From: Spirochaetota bacterium
Lineage (GTDB): Bacteria; Spirochaetota; Spirochaetia; Treponematales; Treponemataceae
Direction of reading: 5' to 3'
DNA length: 64,000 bases
Assembly: GCA_023398165.1 (NCBI GenBank)
Contig: JAEWSQ010000014.1
Location: forward strand, 62,001 to 126,000
The notes under the pieces were generated by a model. It was not told the DNA's origin, made no database searches, and saw nothing but the letters and a program-made list of their open reading frames with translations. Made by a program: the position numbers and the translations under genes. Below, one piece after another: positions 26,186 to 34,083 of this stretch; the first letter of the stretch is position 1, and every line of letters starts with the position of its first letter.

Positions 26186-26727
26186 GTTGATTCTCCAAGT
26201 ATTCTATCATATATCTGTCTATAAGATGCTAAACCCGCTTCCTCGTTAAACTGTTTTATACGGGTTGCAAGTTTGAGCTGTAATGCATAGCTGAAGAGCG
26301 AGTCCGTAGAAAAATAATCGGACGGGGTAAAACGGCGCAGTGCATCCATTCGTGCTTCGTTAAGAAACTGTTCTGCTTCCAAAGGACTGTCAAATCCGCT
26401 AGCTGTGCGTGATATCTGCATAACATCGGGAGGTATTGAAACTTCCTGCGGAATTGTAAATTCCTTTTTCATTTTCTGAGCTCTTACAGAAGCTAATGAA
26501 AAACGGAGGGTTCGTTCCCAATCATAGTAAGCATCGAGAAAAGATGAGCCTGATGCAGTAAGAGACCGCGGAGGTTCAAGGGAGATATCGCTCACTATAG
26601 TAAAAGATTTGACATCAAGAAAGCGTGAACACAAGTCTAAAAAGTATTCTTCGCTAATGGGCAGCGGTGAAGTCTGCTGGGCTGAAAAAGACGGTAACTG
26701 CGACATTAAATAATACCAGCTGCTCAC
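26182..26727 (-). CDS. DUF2764-like protein of the V-ATPase operon (possible C-subunit stand-in)
   Basis: 181 residues from a GTG that abuts the subunit E stop, with GAGG 8 bases upstream. It starts with a YYLMSQLPSFS segment, has a middle helix SFLDAYYDWERTLRFSLASV, and ends with helices that include SYALQLKLATRIKQFNEEAG. This matches the DUF2764 proteins that sit between E and A in V-ATPase operons of spirochetes, chlamydiae and Bacteroidetes. These operons lack recognisable C, F and G genes, so a stalk role replacing C is a fair inference. No enzymatic motif is visible. Confidence 0.75.
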   Translation of the reverse strand: MSSWYYLMSQLPSFSAQQTSPLPISEEYFLDLCSRFLDVKSFTIVSDISLEPPRSLTASGSSFLDAYYDWERTLRFSLASVRAQKMKKEFTIPQEVSIPPDVMQISRTASGFDSPLEAEQFLNEARMDALRRFTPSDYFSTDSLFSYALQLKLATRIKQFNEEAGLASYRQIYDRILGEST

Positions 26728-27351
26728 TTACTTAGCCTCTGCCTGGGCTGCTTCTTTCATAATCTTAGCCGTCTGCGGATTTAGATAACTTGAAAATAAA
26801 GAGGCAACAGATTCAGATGAAAAGTCGTAATATGCTTCACCGTTTTTAATACCGATTCTAAAACCGTCTGCAACAGAATCGGAAGCTTTCAGCACAAGGC
26901 CTTTTGCAATTTCGGCTTTTAAAGAAGCTGAAAGCGATGACTGAACAGAATCTAAATCTTTTTGAGATAAAAGAACTGATATAGAAGAAGCATCATCGGC
27001 TGAGAGCCATTTTTTTAGCAGTTCCGGAATAAGAGATTTAAGAACATCTGAAGATAAGGCTGAACCAGTATCTTTCTTAATTATTGCATTAAGCTGCGCA
27101 ATAATACTGTCTCTGAAGGAAATTAATACATTTCGGCCTGCCTGACGTACAGCATCAATGCTTGCTTTTTCCATACGGCTGTTTTCTGTTCTGGCACTCT
27201 GTATTAAAGCCTCCGCTTTCTTTTGGGCATCATTAATAATAGACTGCGCTTTTGCTTCAGCCTCTTCAATAATGCGTTTTGCCTCATTTTCGGCTGAAGC
27301 TACACCATCGACCTTGATTTTATCAATCAATTCCTGTAATTGGATATCCAT
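26728..27351 (-). CDS. ntpE: V-type ATPase subunit E (peripheral stalk)
   Basis: 207 residues. A long charged N-terminal helix (ENEAKRIIEEAEAKAQSIIN onward, about 15-75) is the peripheral-stalk coiled coil, and a compact C-terminal domain follows. It is the first gene of the operon. A GAGGGG ribosome binding site lies before the ATG, and a TATAAT box at 27378-27383 is a probable promoter element. The operon then continues through DUF2764, A, B, D, I, K, ispG and the TPR-like gene with gaps of 18 bases or less. Confidence 0.9.
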   Translation of the reverse strand: MDIQLQELIDKIKVDGVASAENEAKRIIEEAEAKAQSIINDAQKKAEALIQSARTENSRMEKASIDAVRQAGRNVLISFRDSIIAQLNAIIKKDTGSALSSDVLKSLIPELLKKWLSADDASSISVLLSQKDLDSVQSSLSASLKAEIAKGLVLKASDSVADGFRIGIKNGEAYYDFSSESVASLFSSYLNPQTAKIMKEAAQAEAK

Positions 27352-27377
27352 AGAACCCCTCTATTGTAAGTAAAAAA

Positions 27378-27383
27378 ATTATA
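27378..27383 (-). promoter_or_regulatory. Putative -10 box of the V-ATPase operon
   Basis: A perfect TATAAT on the minus strand ends 26 bases before the subunit E start. No clear -35 hexamer stands 16-18 bases further upstream, so the promoter is only partly supported. Confidence 0.5.
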
Positions 27384-27477
27384 ACATAGAAAAAAACTGT
27401 AATGTTTCATTATTCAGATGAATATTTGAACATTACTGTGCAACAACAGAATAACCGAAAATGTCAAAAAAAGCAAC

Positions 27478-28515
27478 TTAAAAATTTGTAAACGAATGAA
27501 CGGTTACAGACTCATATGTTTCGCCCGGTCTTAAAATACAGGAAGGAAACTCTTTTTTATTCGGAGCATCAGGGAACTGCTGTGTTTCGAGGCAGAATGC
27601 AGAACGGGGTGTATACAAAACATTGTTCTTGCCGCGTTTGTCTGAAAGCGAATTAGCCGAATAAAACTGAACGCCGCACTGATTTGTACTGACGGTCATG
27701 CATCTTCCGCTTACAGGTTCTTTGACAACAGCGCATTCCTTCAGCTCTCCTTCTTTTCCGTTAAGAACATAGCAGTGATCGTAGCCGAAGGGGGTTTTAT
27801 CAATATCGGTACCGATTTTCTTGGATTTGGAAAAATCAAAGGGAGTACCTGTTACCTTCGTATAAGTACCTGTGGGAATCAGATTTTTATCAACCTCTAA
27901 AAAAGAATCTGCATTGATCATAAGCTCATGATCAAGAACAGTGCCCTTACCCTCGCCGCGCAGGTTAAAATAACTGTGATTGGTAAGACTTACTGGTGTG
28001 TCGGCATCTGTTCGGACGCGGTAGATCATGGAAAGATCGTTGGTATCTGTTAAAAGATAGGTAACTTCCACATACATGTTGCCCGGGAAACCCTGGAAGC
28101 CGTCGGGGATTGTTCTTGAAAAACGAACACCTGTTCCTTCTTTTGAATGAATTTCTTTAGCCTTCCAAACAAGATTTGAAAACTGATTAAAACCGGAATG
28201 AAGACAGTTGCCGTTGTCGTTTGCATCGAGTTTGTAGGTTTTCCCATTCAGTTTGAATGAAGCGTTTCCTATGCGGTTTGCAAAACGTCCTACAAGAACA
28301 CCGAAAAATACGGAATTCTGCATCATAAAGCCTTCAAGCGTCGAAAAGCCCAGAACAATATCGTCTTGATTGCCGTTTCTGTCCGGTACCATAAGGCTTG
28401 TTAAAGTACACCCGTAATCGGTCACTGAAAAAGACATGTATTTATTGGAAACTGTGTACAAATTAATTTTTGTACCGTCAGACAGTAAACCGAACTTTCT
28501 TTTTTTTATTTTCAT
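27478..28515 (-). CDS. galM: Aldose 1-epimerase (mutarotase)
   Basis: 345 residues. Catalytic-site motifs are in place: GRFANRIGNASFKLNG, NCLHSGFNQF, the proton-donor His in LTNHSYFNLRG, DHCYVLNG and the base Glu in AFCLETQQFPDAPN. It interconverts alpha and beta anomers of glucose or galactose in the cytoplasm. An AGGAG box precedes the ATG. It diverges from the J-domain gene. Its promoter shares its -35 hexamer with that gene. Confidence 0.95.
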   Translation of the reverse strand: MKIKKRKFGLLSDGTKINLYTVSNKYMSFSVTDYGCTLTSLMVPDRNGNQDDIVLGFSTLEGFMMQNSVFFGVLVGRFANRIGNASFKLNGKTYKLDANDNGNCLHSGFNQFSNLVWKAKEIHSKEGTGVRFSRTIPDGFQGFPGNMYVEVTYLLTDTNDLSMIYRVRTDADTPVSLTNHSYFNLRGEGKGTVLDHELMINADSFLEVDKNLIPTGTYTKVTGTPFDFSKSKKIGTDIDKTPFGYDHCYVLNGKEGELKECAVVKEPVSGRCMTVSTNQCGVQFYSANSLSDKRGKNNVLYTPRSAFCLETQQFPDAPNKKEFPSCILRPGETYESVTVHSFTNF

Positions 28516-28542
28516 ACGTGCTCCTATAAATCATATAGTTTC

Positions 28543-28571
28543 ATTATATACGTCAAGCTGATTTATTGCAA
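28543..28571 (-). promoter_or_regulatory. Promoter of galM (TTGCAA-17-TATAAT)
   Basis: On the minus strand the -35 TTGCAA is at 28566-28571 and the -10 TATAAT at 28543-28548, spacer 17. The -10 ends 27 bases before the galM ATG, which has AGGAG in front. TTGCAA is its own reverse complement and is also the -35 of the promoter on the other strand. Confidence 0.7.
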
Positions 28572-28594
28572 ATAGGATATTGTGCTGATATACT
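28566..28594 (+). promoter_or_regulatory. Promoter of the J-domain gene (TTGCAA-17-TATACT)
   Basis: The -35 TTGCAA at 28566-28571 is the same palindromic hexamer used by galM. The -10 TATACT is at 28589-28594, spacer 17. The ATG at 28605 is only 10 bases past the -10 and has no ribosome binding site, so the leader would be about 3-4 bases. Confidence 0.65.
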
Positions 28595-28604
28595 CTTTAT
28601 TACG

Positions 28605-29192
28605 ATGAATAGTTTGTTTGACCGACTGGGCGATATGCTCAAGGAATACATAGAAGACGATCAGGATATTTTTTCAAAGCCCGCTGAAGAGGTTTTAGAA
28701 GACTCTACAGAAGAGAACGTTGACATAGAACAGGAGGATGAGATTTTCTCTTCCGGAACTGATAAAAACACCAACCCCTCTTATACAAAACCAAATAATG
28801 AAAAATCACAGTCTAATCCTTCGGGTTATTCAACACCTCGGCAAAATGGTGAGGACAAGCAGAATACGGGTAAGAAATTCACCTTTAATACGCAAAACCA
28901 GCAGCACACTGCATTTAAAAAAAAATCAAGCAATGAATATACCATTTATAAGGCGCCGAAGCCTGTACCAGCTCAGATCAGGAAAGATTTTGACTTTTTC
29001 GGTCTTCCTTTGAATGCGACATTGGATGACTGCAAGGTTGTGTATAAACAACTTTTAAAACTGTATCACCCCGATAAACATTCATCTGATCCCAGTAAGC
29101 AAAAAACTGCAACTGAGTACTCTGCGAGGGTTAACACGGCGTATAAGAGGCTTGTTGAGTGGCTTAGCGCAGACAGTACGAATAAACTCTAA
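28605..29192 (+). CDS. J-domain (DnaJ-like) protein with C-terminal J domain
   Basis: 195 residues from the ATG at 28605; the longer TTG frame overlaps the promoter and is rejected. Residues 1-120 are acidic, then Ser/Asn/Lys-rich and low in complexity. The J domain is at the C-terminus (about 133-192): FFGLPLNATLDDCKVVYKQL, then LYHPDK with the HPD tripeptide, then a fourth helix VNTAYKRLVEWL. It should stimulate an Hsp70 ATPase. There is no G/F, zinc or membrane segment, so it is a type III J protein whose disordered N-terminus may bind the client. The start MNSLFDRLGDMLKEY looks like a natural N-terminal helix. Confidence 0.85.
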   Translation: MNSLFDRLGDMLKEYIEDDQDIFSKPAEEVLEDSTEENVDIEQEDEIFSSGTDKNTNPSYTKPNNEKSQSNPSGYSTPRQNGEDKQNTGKKFTFNTQNQQHTAFKKKSSNEYTIYKAPKPVPAQIRKDFDFFGLPLNATLDDCKVVYKQLLKLYHPDKHSSDPSKQKTATEYSARVNTAYKRLVEWLSADSTNKL

Positions 29193-29202
29193 GAGAGAGG
29201 CT

Positions 29203-29233
29203 CACGCAAAGACGCGAAGGCGCTAAGCAGGAG
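29203..29233 (+). repeat. Short GC-rich repeat remnant behind the J-domain gene
   Basis: The stretch CACGCAAAGACGCGAAGGCG follows the stop codon directly and resembles the dispersed ACGCAAAGACGC-type repeats common in bacterial genomes. One degenerate copy only. It lies in the gap between convergent genes. Confidence 0.35.
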
Positions 29234-29261
29234 AATCCGAAGAAAAGTTTTAAACATTGAA

Positions 29262-29660
29262 TTATTTATTATATTCTTCCAGGGTAAGGATTCTGCAGGG
29301 CAGTGTTTTTCTTTTACTGATGATGTGATTATCGCCTGAGATGAGAATTGAGTCAGGCATTTGCATACAGAGGTCTATAAATTTATTATCTGAAGGGTCT
29401 TCGATTATCCAGTTTGTGATTGCAGGAGGTTCTCTGTACATGAGGTAAAAAGGTTTTATTTCTTCGATTAGTAAATAGCGGATTTCCTGTTCTGTAAGTT
29501 TAAATTTCGGATAATTAAGAACTCTCTCATATTCATCTAAAATTGATGGACTCATGCAGGGATTGACTGTACCTTCAATTATGTGTTTGTACAATGCTGA
29601 TGCCTTACCTCGAAAAAGCAGACAGGAGATGAGTATATTAGTGTCGAGAATTATATTCAT
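29262..29660 (-). CDS. PIN-domain toxin (ribonuclease) of a type II toxin-antitoxin pair
   Basis: 132 residues from the ATG at 29660, which gives the normal PIN start MNIILDTNILISCL; the longer frame runs back into the antitoxin. Catalytic acids are visible: Asp in LDTN, Glu in ILDEYERVL, and Asp residues in EDPSDNKFIDLCMQ. It belongs to the putative PIN toxin family of COG1569 type. PIN toxins cut RNA in a metal-dependent way. Its first 23 bases overlap the antitoxin gene, so the two are made together. Activity and target are unknown. Confidence 0.85.
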   Translation of the reverse strand: MNIILDTNILISCLLFRGKASALYKHIIEGTVNPCMSPSILDEYERVLNYPKFKLTEQEIRYLLIEEIKPFYLMYREPPAITNWIIEDPSDNKFIDLCMQMPDSILISGDNHIISKRKTLPCRILTLEEYNK

Positions 29661-29889
29661 GATGAAATTCTGCTGCATACTGCTGAATATCGTCTTCTGA
29701 TATTCCTTCATCTGCGATTTTATCACGGATAGATTTTAATGCTGCTGTTTCTAAGGGGCGTATGAGTACAGGATCAAGAATGATGCTCAGCCCTTCCCGT
29801 CTTACTTCAAAATAATCCTGATGTTCCAGATCGGTGAGTATTTCTTTGGGTAGTGTTATCTGCTTTTTGGGGCTTACTTTACATAACAT
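29638..29889 (-). CDS. AbrB/SpoVT-type antitoxin
   Basis: 83 residues. The first 45 form a swapped-hairpin AbrB domain: KVSPKKQITLPKEILTDLEH, then DYFEVRREGLSIILDPV. The C-terminal part (ALKSIRDKIADEGISEDDIQ and on) is a helix that would wrap the toxin. A strong AAGGAGGT box lies 5 bases before the ATG, and a TATAAT box at 29907-29912 is a likely promoter element where the protein itself could bind. It overlaps and precedes the PIN toxin gene. Confidence 0.85.
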   Translation of the reverse strand: MLCKVSPKKQITLPKEILTDLEHQDYFEVRREGLSIILDPVLIRPLETAALKSIRDKIADEGISEDDIQQYAAEFHHEYNSRH

Positions 29890-30033
29890 AATGACCTCCT
29901 TGTTTAATTATAATATAAAACAGTAATAATGATTTTACAAGAGGAATGTAAAATATTTTTACTTTAAGAAATAGATAACCGCCGAGGACCCAGAGTTTGA
30001 GGTAAAACAAGGAGCAAGAAAGAGAAAAATTTT

Positions 30034-30083
30034 ACCACGGATGAACACAGACTGCTTCGCAGACACAGATACCCACAGATTTA
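30034..30083. repeat. Dispersed repeat copy (CTGCTTCGCAG core)
   Basis: Contains the words ccacggatgaacacag, the small hairpin CTGC-TTC-GCAG and acacagat, shared with copies at 30367, 33859, 39969, 43693 and 43906. All copies are intergenic. Confidence 0.75.
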
Positions 30084-30336
30084 TGGTTGAGCTAAAGGAG
30101 CGTAAGAGTAGAAATAGATGATTATTTCTTCATTGAAAGGATAGAAAAAGCAATATTAATAACTAAGAATAAGTTATCTGTGTATCTGTGGTTCTTCTAC
30201 TCTTTATTACAATTAAGCATCGTGAATCAGGTTTAGGAATACCAATGAGCTCATAGAAAAGGTTGAATATGCTTATTGGTGTTTCCCGACTTGTTCGACG
30301 GAAGGCATTGTGAGTTAAGAAAAGGGAGAACCACAG

Positions 30337-30362
30337 TTTCTAAGGTCTATAGACCTTAGAAA
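30337..30362. repeat. Perfect 26-base palindrome
   Basis: Two 13-base arms (TTTCTAAGGTCTA and its exact complement) meet with no spacer. It lies between dispersed repeat words and has no T-tract, so it is not a typical terminator. It could be a protein-binding site or the junction of a lost element. Confidence 0.7.
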
Positions 30363-30366
30363 ATAA

Positions 30367-30395
30367 AGACTGCTTCGCAGACACAGATGTTAGGT
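30367..30395. repeat. Dispersed repeat copy, short
   Basis: Carries ACTGCTTCGCAGACACAGAT immediately after the 26-base palindrome, the same core as in the copies at 30034 and 33859. Confidence 0.7.
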
Positions 30396-30478
30396 AGAAT
30401 ATTGAGCAAGGAAAGAATCCGCAGATGCCACGAATTCTGAACATTAAGGACACTGTTCACTAGATAAATCAAAAACAC

Positions 30479-33400
30479 TTATTCAATATAACCATTTACA
30501 TTCAATGTGTGATCATAAACAGAAATGTTAGTTGTTGATCCATCAACAATTATTCGTGTAATATTATTGTAATAACTATAGTCATCAGTATCTAGAACAA
30601 TTTCATAGTTCATTGCAATTGGGACAGTAATTTTTGCTGGACTAGTTAAATAAATAAATCCTGCATACATAGATCCATAACTAACATCGGTTATTTCTGT
30701 ATCGGGGGAGATATTTAATGTTAAACCCGAATTATCCGCATCAACAAAGACTACGGGATTTTGATTAGTTTGATCATAACTATATCCATTCATAACGAGA
30801 TTTAATGTCGCACTTGCTGTTAAGTTTGCACCAAAACTAACAGCAGCACCATTTGGACTTCGGTTATCTGTCATTACTCCGGTTAAAATATACGTACCTG
30901 ATGAATCATTGTATATTACCACTCCGCCACCTGATGTCCCCGCTGTATTTCGTGACACTTCAGTATAGTCAGTTGTTACATCTCCTGAACCACTACAATA
31001 TATTCCGCCACCTGATATTACCGCAGAATTTAGGCTAATTATATTGTCAACTAAGATATTCATTGTGCCAGAACCGGCTTTATAAATACCGGCCCCATTT
31101 ACAGCATAGTTAAACTCTACTAAATTATTCTCTTGAAGTTCTAACGTGCTTCCATTATCTAGATAAACACCGCCCCCATTTGCCGCCATATTACTGCAAT
31201 TAATTGCTGTCGGTGAACTATTTTCATCAGTGCCTATAACAGAATTACTTATGGTGAGTGATCCTCCCATACAGCAAATTCCTCCTCCGTTAGTTACTGC
31301 AGTATTTGTTTCAATATTGGCATTAATTATATTACAGGCTCCTGCAGACATATAAACTCCGCCGCCTGAAACACTTGCAGTGTTGCTTGTTATACGGCCT
31401 GCCTGCATAGTTATTGTACCAGTCTGCATATACATACCGCCGCCGTTTTGTGCATTGTTACCCTTTATATTAAAACCGGCATTATTATTTGAAATTTCAC
31501 CAACACTAATATACAATGCTCCGCCGTTAACTAATGCCTTATTTTGATAAAATCCTGTAGACCCGGTGAAACTGACCGTTGTACTAGTGTTATGATAATA
31601 TGCGCCTCCGTTATCTGAGGTGTTCTTTACAAAAAGGCTATTTAAAAATGAAAGTGTCGTTCCGTCTGAAATATAGACTCCGCCGCCGCTCCAGAGTGAA
31701 TTATTTCCGCTGATGTAACTATCTGAACAGGTAAGGTTCCCTGTATTCAATTTATATATTCCGCCGCCGTACTGCGATGCATAATTATACCCGACATGAG
31801 TACCGTTTTGAATAATTAAGTTTCCAGAATTTACATAAATCCCGCCGCCGTTTTGAGCTTTATTAGTAAGAGAAGTTGCATTGGTAGGTATACCGTCAGT
31901 ATTTACTGCAGCAGCAATATCGGTCTCATTTGTTCCAAGATTTCTTCCAATAGTGCATGCGTTAAGCATTACCGTTCCGCCGTTTATGTATATTCCGCCG
32001 CCGTTCGATGTTGCAGTGCAGTTTTGTATAGTACAGTTCTGGAGTGTTATAGTGTTACTACCTGAAATAATAATTCCGCCGCCGAAACTGGTGTTTCCAT
32101 TTTGCAGAACCAAGTTTCGTAAAATAAAGGTTTTACTATCACCGGTAATAGACATAACACCGAATGTTGGAGAACCATTTAAAATGCCGGTTCCATTACC
32201 ATCTATTGTAATATTACAAGGTAATACAGCAGAATTAAGCTGGATATTTCCTGAAAACGGAATTTCTCCTGTTACATTAATTATGTACGGATTCGCTACT
32301 ACATGGGCATTATTCAATCGTGTTATTGCCGTCTGTACTGTGGGAAATTGATTGGTATTTGACCCAGATGAAAAAGTAGTGTCGCCTGAGTGATCCACAT
32401 AACATTGCCCTTGAGGAAGGATTTTCACATTATACAAATCAAGGTTAACGGATGGATCGCTGAAATTTGTGTTTACAGTCATTAAACCGTTTGTGTTTAC
32501 TTCAATTGGTACGGTATACTGAGAGACTGCAGGAGAGATTACCGTACCAGATCCGGTAATGATAGATGGAAAATCACTTATAGTTCCGGTAATTGAGGGT
32601 TCAAGAAGTATGCCGGCTGCTGACTGCTCAAAGTAATAATCTGTATTATATGTATTACTCTCGTAACTAATCATTGGTGTAAAAATAATGGTTGAATTAA
32701 CTTCTATTCCTACATTTGAGCCTGCAGCGTTTGCTGCTGTTACGAATACATGATCTATAGTACCAACTGTTCCTGTAATTTTTGCGGCATATACATTGCT
32801 TCCTAAATCTGAATAAACATACTGAGTTTCTAATCCTGAAATAGAAGCTTCATACCTTACTTCATAACTCAACCCCGCGCTCTGGCTTTCGTCTCTCCAC
32901 ACAACAGTAAAGTCTCCATTCGGCCCAACAATATAATACGCATCCTGAACCTCTGGCGGCGGGACTGCAAACCACGACTGTCCAAGATTAACCGTACCGG
33001 AGGCGGCCTTGTCGGATGTGGAAGTCTGTCCTGCTTTAATACTGACTGATTCTTTATACGAAAGAACAACTCCCCCCGGATCGCTGAAATTTACGGTTAA
33101 TACATAGTAGCCGACAGGCAATGGGGTTGATGTTGTAATAGTAACTGTTTTTCCCGCTATATTCGGGGTAACGGTAAGGCTTCCTGCCACCGGATTACCG
33201 GCTGAATCAATGAGAGCTGCTGTTACATTCGTAATATTTGCAGTAGAATCATTCCAGCTGTAGGTTAACTCAAGATTTCCTGTTCCTGCAGGAATCATCT
33301 GTATTGAAGGGGATGGATCAAGGGTTCCGCCTGTCTGTACGGTGAAGGTGAGTGAAGATGAGGTCTCGCAGACTAGGGTTGTACTATTGAAGCCTTCAAT

Positions 33401-33742
33401 GGTTAAGGTGTAGGAATTTCCAATTACTAATTCAAAATTGTATTCAGCTGATACTGGAAGGCTTTGTGTAAAGGAATCGGCGGCATTCGTGCTGCAGACA
33501 AAGTCAAAGGTATAGGAATCGGGAGCAAGAAGTCCTGCAGTTGTTATGGCGCGGCTTGCGTAGGGGTCTTTAAAGGTAAAGGTAACTGGTACAAGGTTCT
33601 CTTTTGTTTTGTTGACCTGTGTTCGTTGTATATCGTTTGAGGCGGTGTTTGTATGTATTGTGGTAAAAAAATTGGTGCAGGAACTTAAACCTGCAAGGAT
33701 TAACATGATTACTATATAATTAAAGCGTGCTTTTGTATGCAT
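30479..33742 (-). CDS. Giant beta-helix surface lipoprotein (GGGIY-repeat), copy 1
   Basis: 1087 residues from the ATG at 33742, which has GGAGG 7 bases upstream; the longer frame lacks a signal start. The lipobox GLSSC puts the lipid on Cys22. An N-terminal region (about 45-130) and Fn3-like strands come before residue 440. From about 535 to 950 there are many right-handed beta-helix coils with the words GGGIYI, GGGVYM and NGGGIYVN, as in chlamydial Pmp and other autotransporter-like passengers. There is no barrel at the C-terminus, so it is lipid-anchored rather than an autotransporter. A parallel copy is the next gene upstream on the same strand. Adhesin or surface-antigen function is inference. 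Confidence 0.8.
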   Translation of the reverse strand: MHTKARFNYIVIMLILAGLSSCTNFFTTIHTNTASNDIQRTQVNKTKENLVPVTFTFKDPYASRAITTAGLLAPDSYTFDFVCSTNAADSFTQSLPVSAEYNFELVIGNSYTLTIEGFNSTTLVCETSSSLTFTVQTGGTLDPSPSIQMIPAGTGNLELTYSWNDSTANITNVTAALIDSAGNPVAGSLTVTPNIAGKTVTITTSTPLPVGYYVLTVNFSDPGGVVLSYKESVSIKAGQTSTSDKAASGTVNLGQSWFAVPPPEVQDAYYIVGPNGDFTVVWRDESQSAGLSYEVRYEASISGLETQYVYSDLGSNVYAAKITGTVGTIDHVFVTAANAAGSNVGIEVNSTIIFTPMISYESNTYNTDYYFEQSAAGILLEPSITGTISDFPSIITGSGTVISPAVSQYTVPIEVNTNGLMTVNTNFSDPSVNLDLYNVKILPQGQCYVDHSGDTTFSSGSNTNQFPTVQTAITRLNNAHVVANPYIINVTGEIPFSGNIQLNSAVLPCNITIDGNGTGILNGSPTFGVMSITGDSKTFILRNLVLQNGNTSFGGGIIISGSNTITLQNCTIQNCTATSNGGGIYINGGTVMLNACTIGRNLGTNETDIAAAVNTDGIPTNATSLTNKAQNGGGIYVNSGNLIIQNGTHVGYNYASQYGGGIYKLNTGNLTCSDSYISGNNSLWSGGGVYISDGTTLSFLNSLFVKNTSDNGGAYYHNTSTTVSFTGSTGFYQNKALVNGGALYISVGEISNNNAGFNIKGNNAQNGGGMYMQTGTITMQAGRITSNTASVSGGGVYMSAGACNIINANIETNTAVTNGGGICCMGGSLTISNSVIGTDENSSPTAINCSNMAANGGGVYLDNGSTLELQENNLVEFNYAVNGAGIYKAGSGTMNILVDNIISLNSAVISGGGIYCSGSGDVTTDYTEVSRNTAGTSGGGVVIYNDSSGTYILTGVMTDNRSPNGAAVSFGANLTASATLNLVMNGYSYDQTNQNPVVFVDADNSGLTLNISPDTEITDVSYGSMYAGFIYLTSPAKITVPIAMNYEIVLDTDDYSYYNNITRIIVDGSTTNISVYDHTLNVNGYIE

Positions 33743-33767
33743 TGTACGCCTCCCTGTTTTATATGAA

Positions 33768-33781
33768 ACAAACAAGTTTGT
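33768..33781. promoter_or_regulatory. Inverted repeat at the transcription start of beta-helix gene 1
   Basis: ACAAACAAGTTTGT (6-base arms, 2-base centre) lies between the -10 box at 33786-33791 and the ribosome binding site, roughly over the expected start of transcription. A repressor operator is one reading. Confidence 0.4.
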
Positions 33782-33785
33782 ATAA

Positions 33786-33814
33786 ATTATAAAGCAGTTT
33801 TAGACATAAAACAA
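33786..33814 (-). promoter_or_regulatory. Promoter of beta-helix gene 1 (TTGTTT-17-TATAAT)
   Basis: Minus strand: -35 TTGTTT at 33809-33814, -10 TATAAT at 33786-33791, spacer 17. The -10 ends 43 bases before the ATG. The gene therefore has its own promoter and does not depend on its paralogue upstream. Confidence 0.65.
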
Positions 33815-33858
33815 GAAAGTGTAAATGTTAGAATGTAAAATATCTTGTGGGATAAGAG

Positions 33859-34011
33859 GAAACACGGATGAACACGGACTGCTTCGCAGACACAGATGAC
33901 ACGGACGTTCGGGCGGAGCAAGGAAGTTGGAGAGAATCAGCAGATTGCTCAGATATCACAGATAAGACGCGAATAAAAGATAAGAGGAAACACGGATGTA
34001 CACAGAAAACG
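33859..34011. repeat. Dispersed repeat copies in the gap between the two beta-helix genes
   Basis: The first copy at 33859-33926 has acacggatgaacacgg, CTGCTTCGCAG, acacagat and the tail TTCGGGCGGAGCAAG; the same tail is found at 40037-40053. A second short copy (gaaacacggatgtacacag) is at 33985-34005. The rest of the 341-base gap up to the gene start at 33742 holds the promoter of beta-helix gene 1. Confidence 0.75.
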
Positions 34012-34083
34012 GTTTTTCTGTCTTTTCTTTATCAGTGAAATCGGTGACATCTGCGGATTATTCTTTTCTGTGTGTTCCGCGGT

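Larger units (their letters stand above)
29890..30478. other. 589-base gap: toxin-antitoxin promoter and dispersed repeats, no gene
   Basis: The left end holds the antitoxin promoter region with TATAAT (minus) at 29907-29912. Copies of the window's dispersed repeat (accacggat / ctgcttcgcag / acacagat words) lie at 30034-30083, 30173-30193 (inverted) and 30367-30395. A perfect 26-base palindrome is at 30337-30362. No reading frame in the gap has a convincing start and ribosome binding site. Confidence 0.6.

Noticed and set aside
29890..30478. Insertion sequence or transposase remnant
   Set aside because: Repeat words and a palindrome are present, but no terminal inverted repeats with target duplication and no transposase frame.
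31853..32351. Plus-strand frames inside the beta-helix genes
   Set aside because: They are shadows of the repeated Gly-rich coils on the other strand, without ribosome binding sites or family features.
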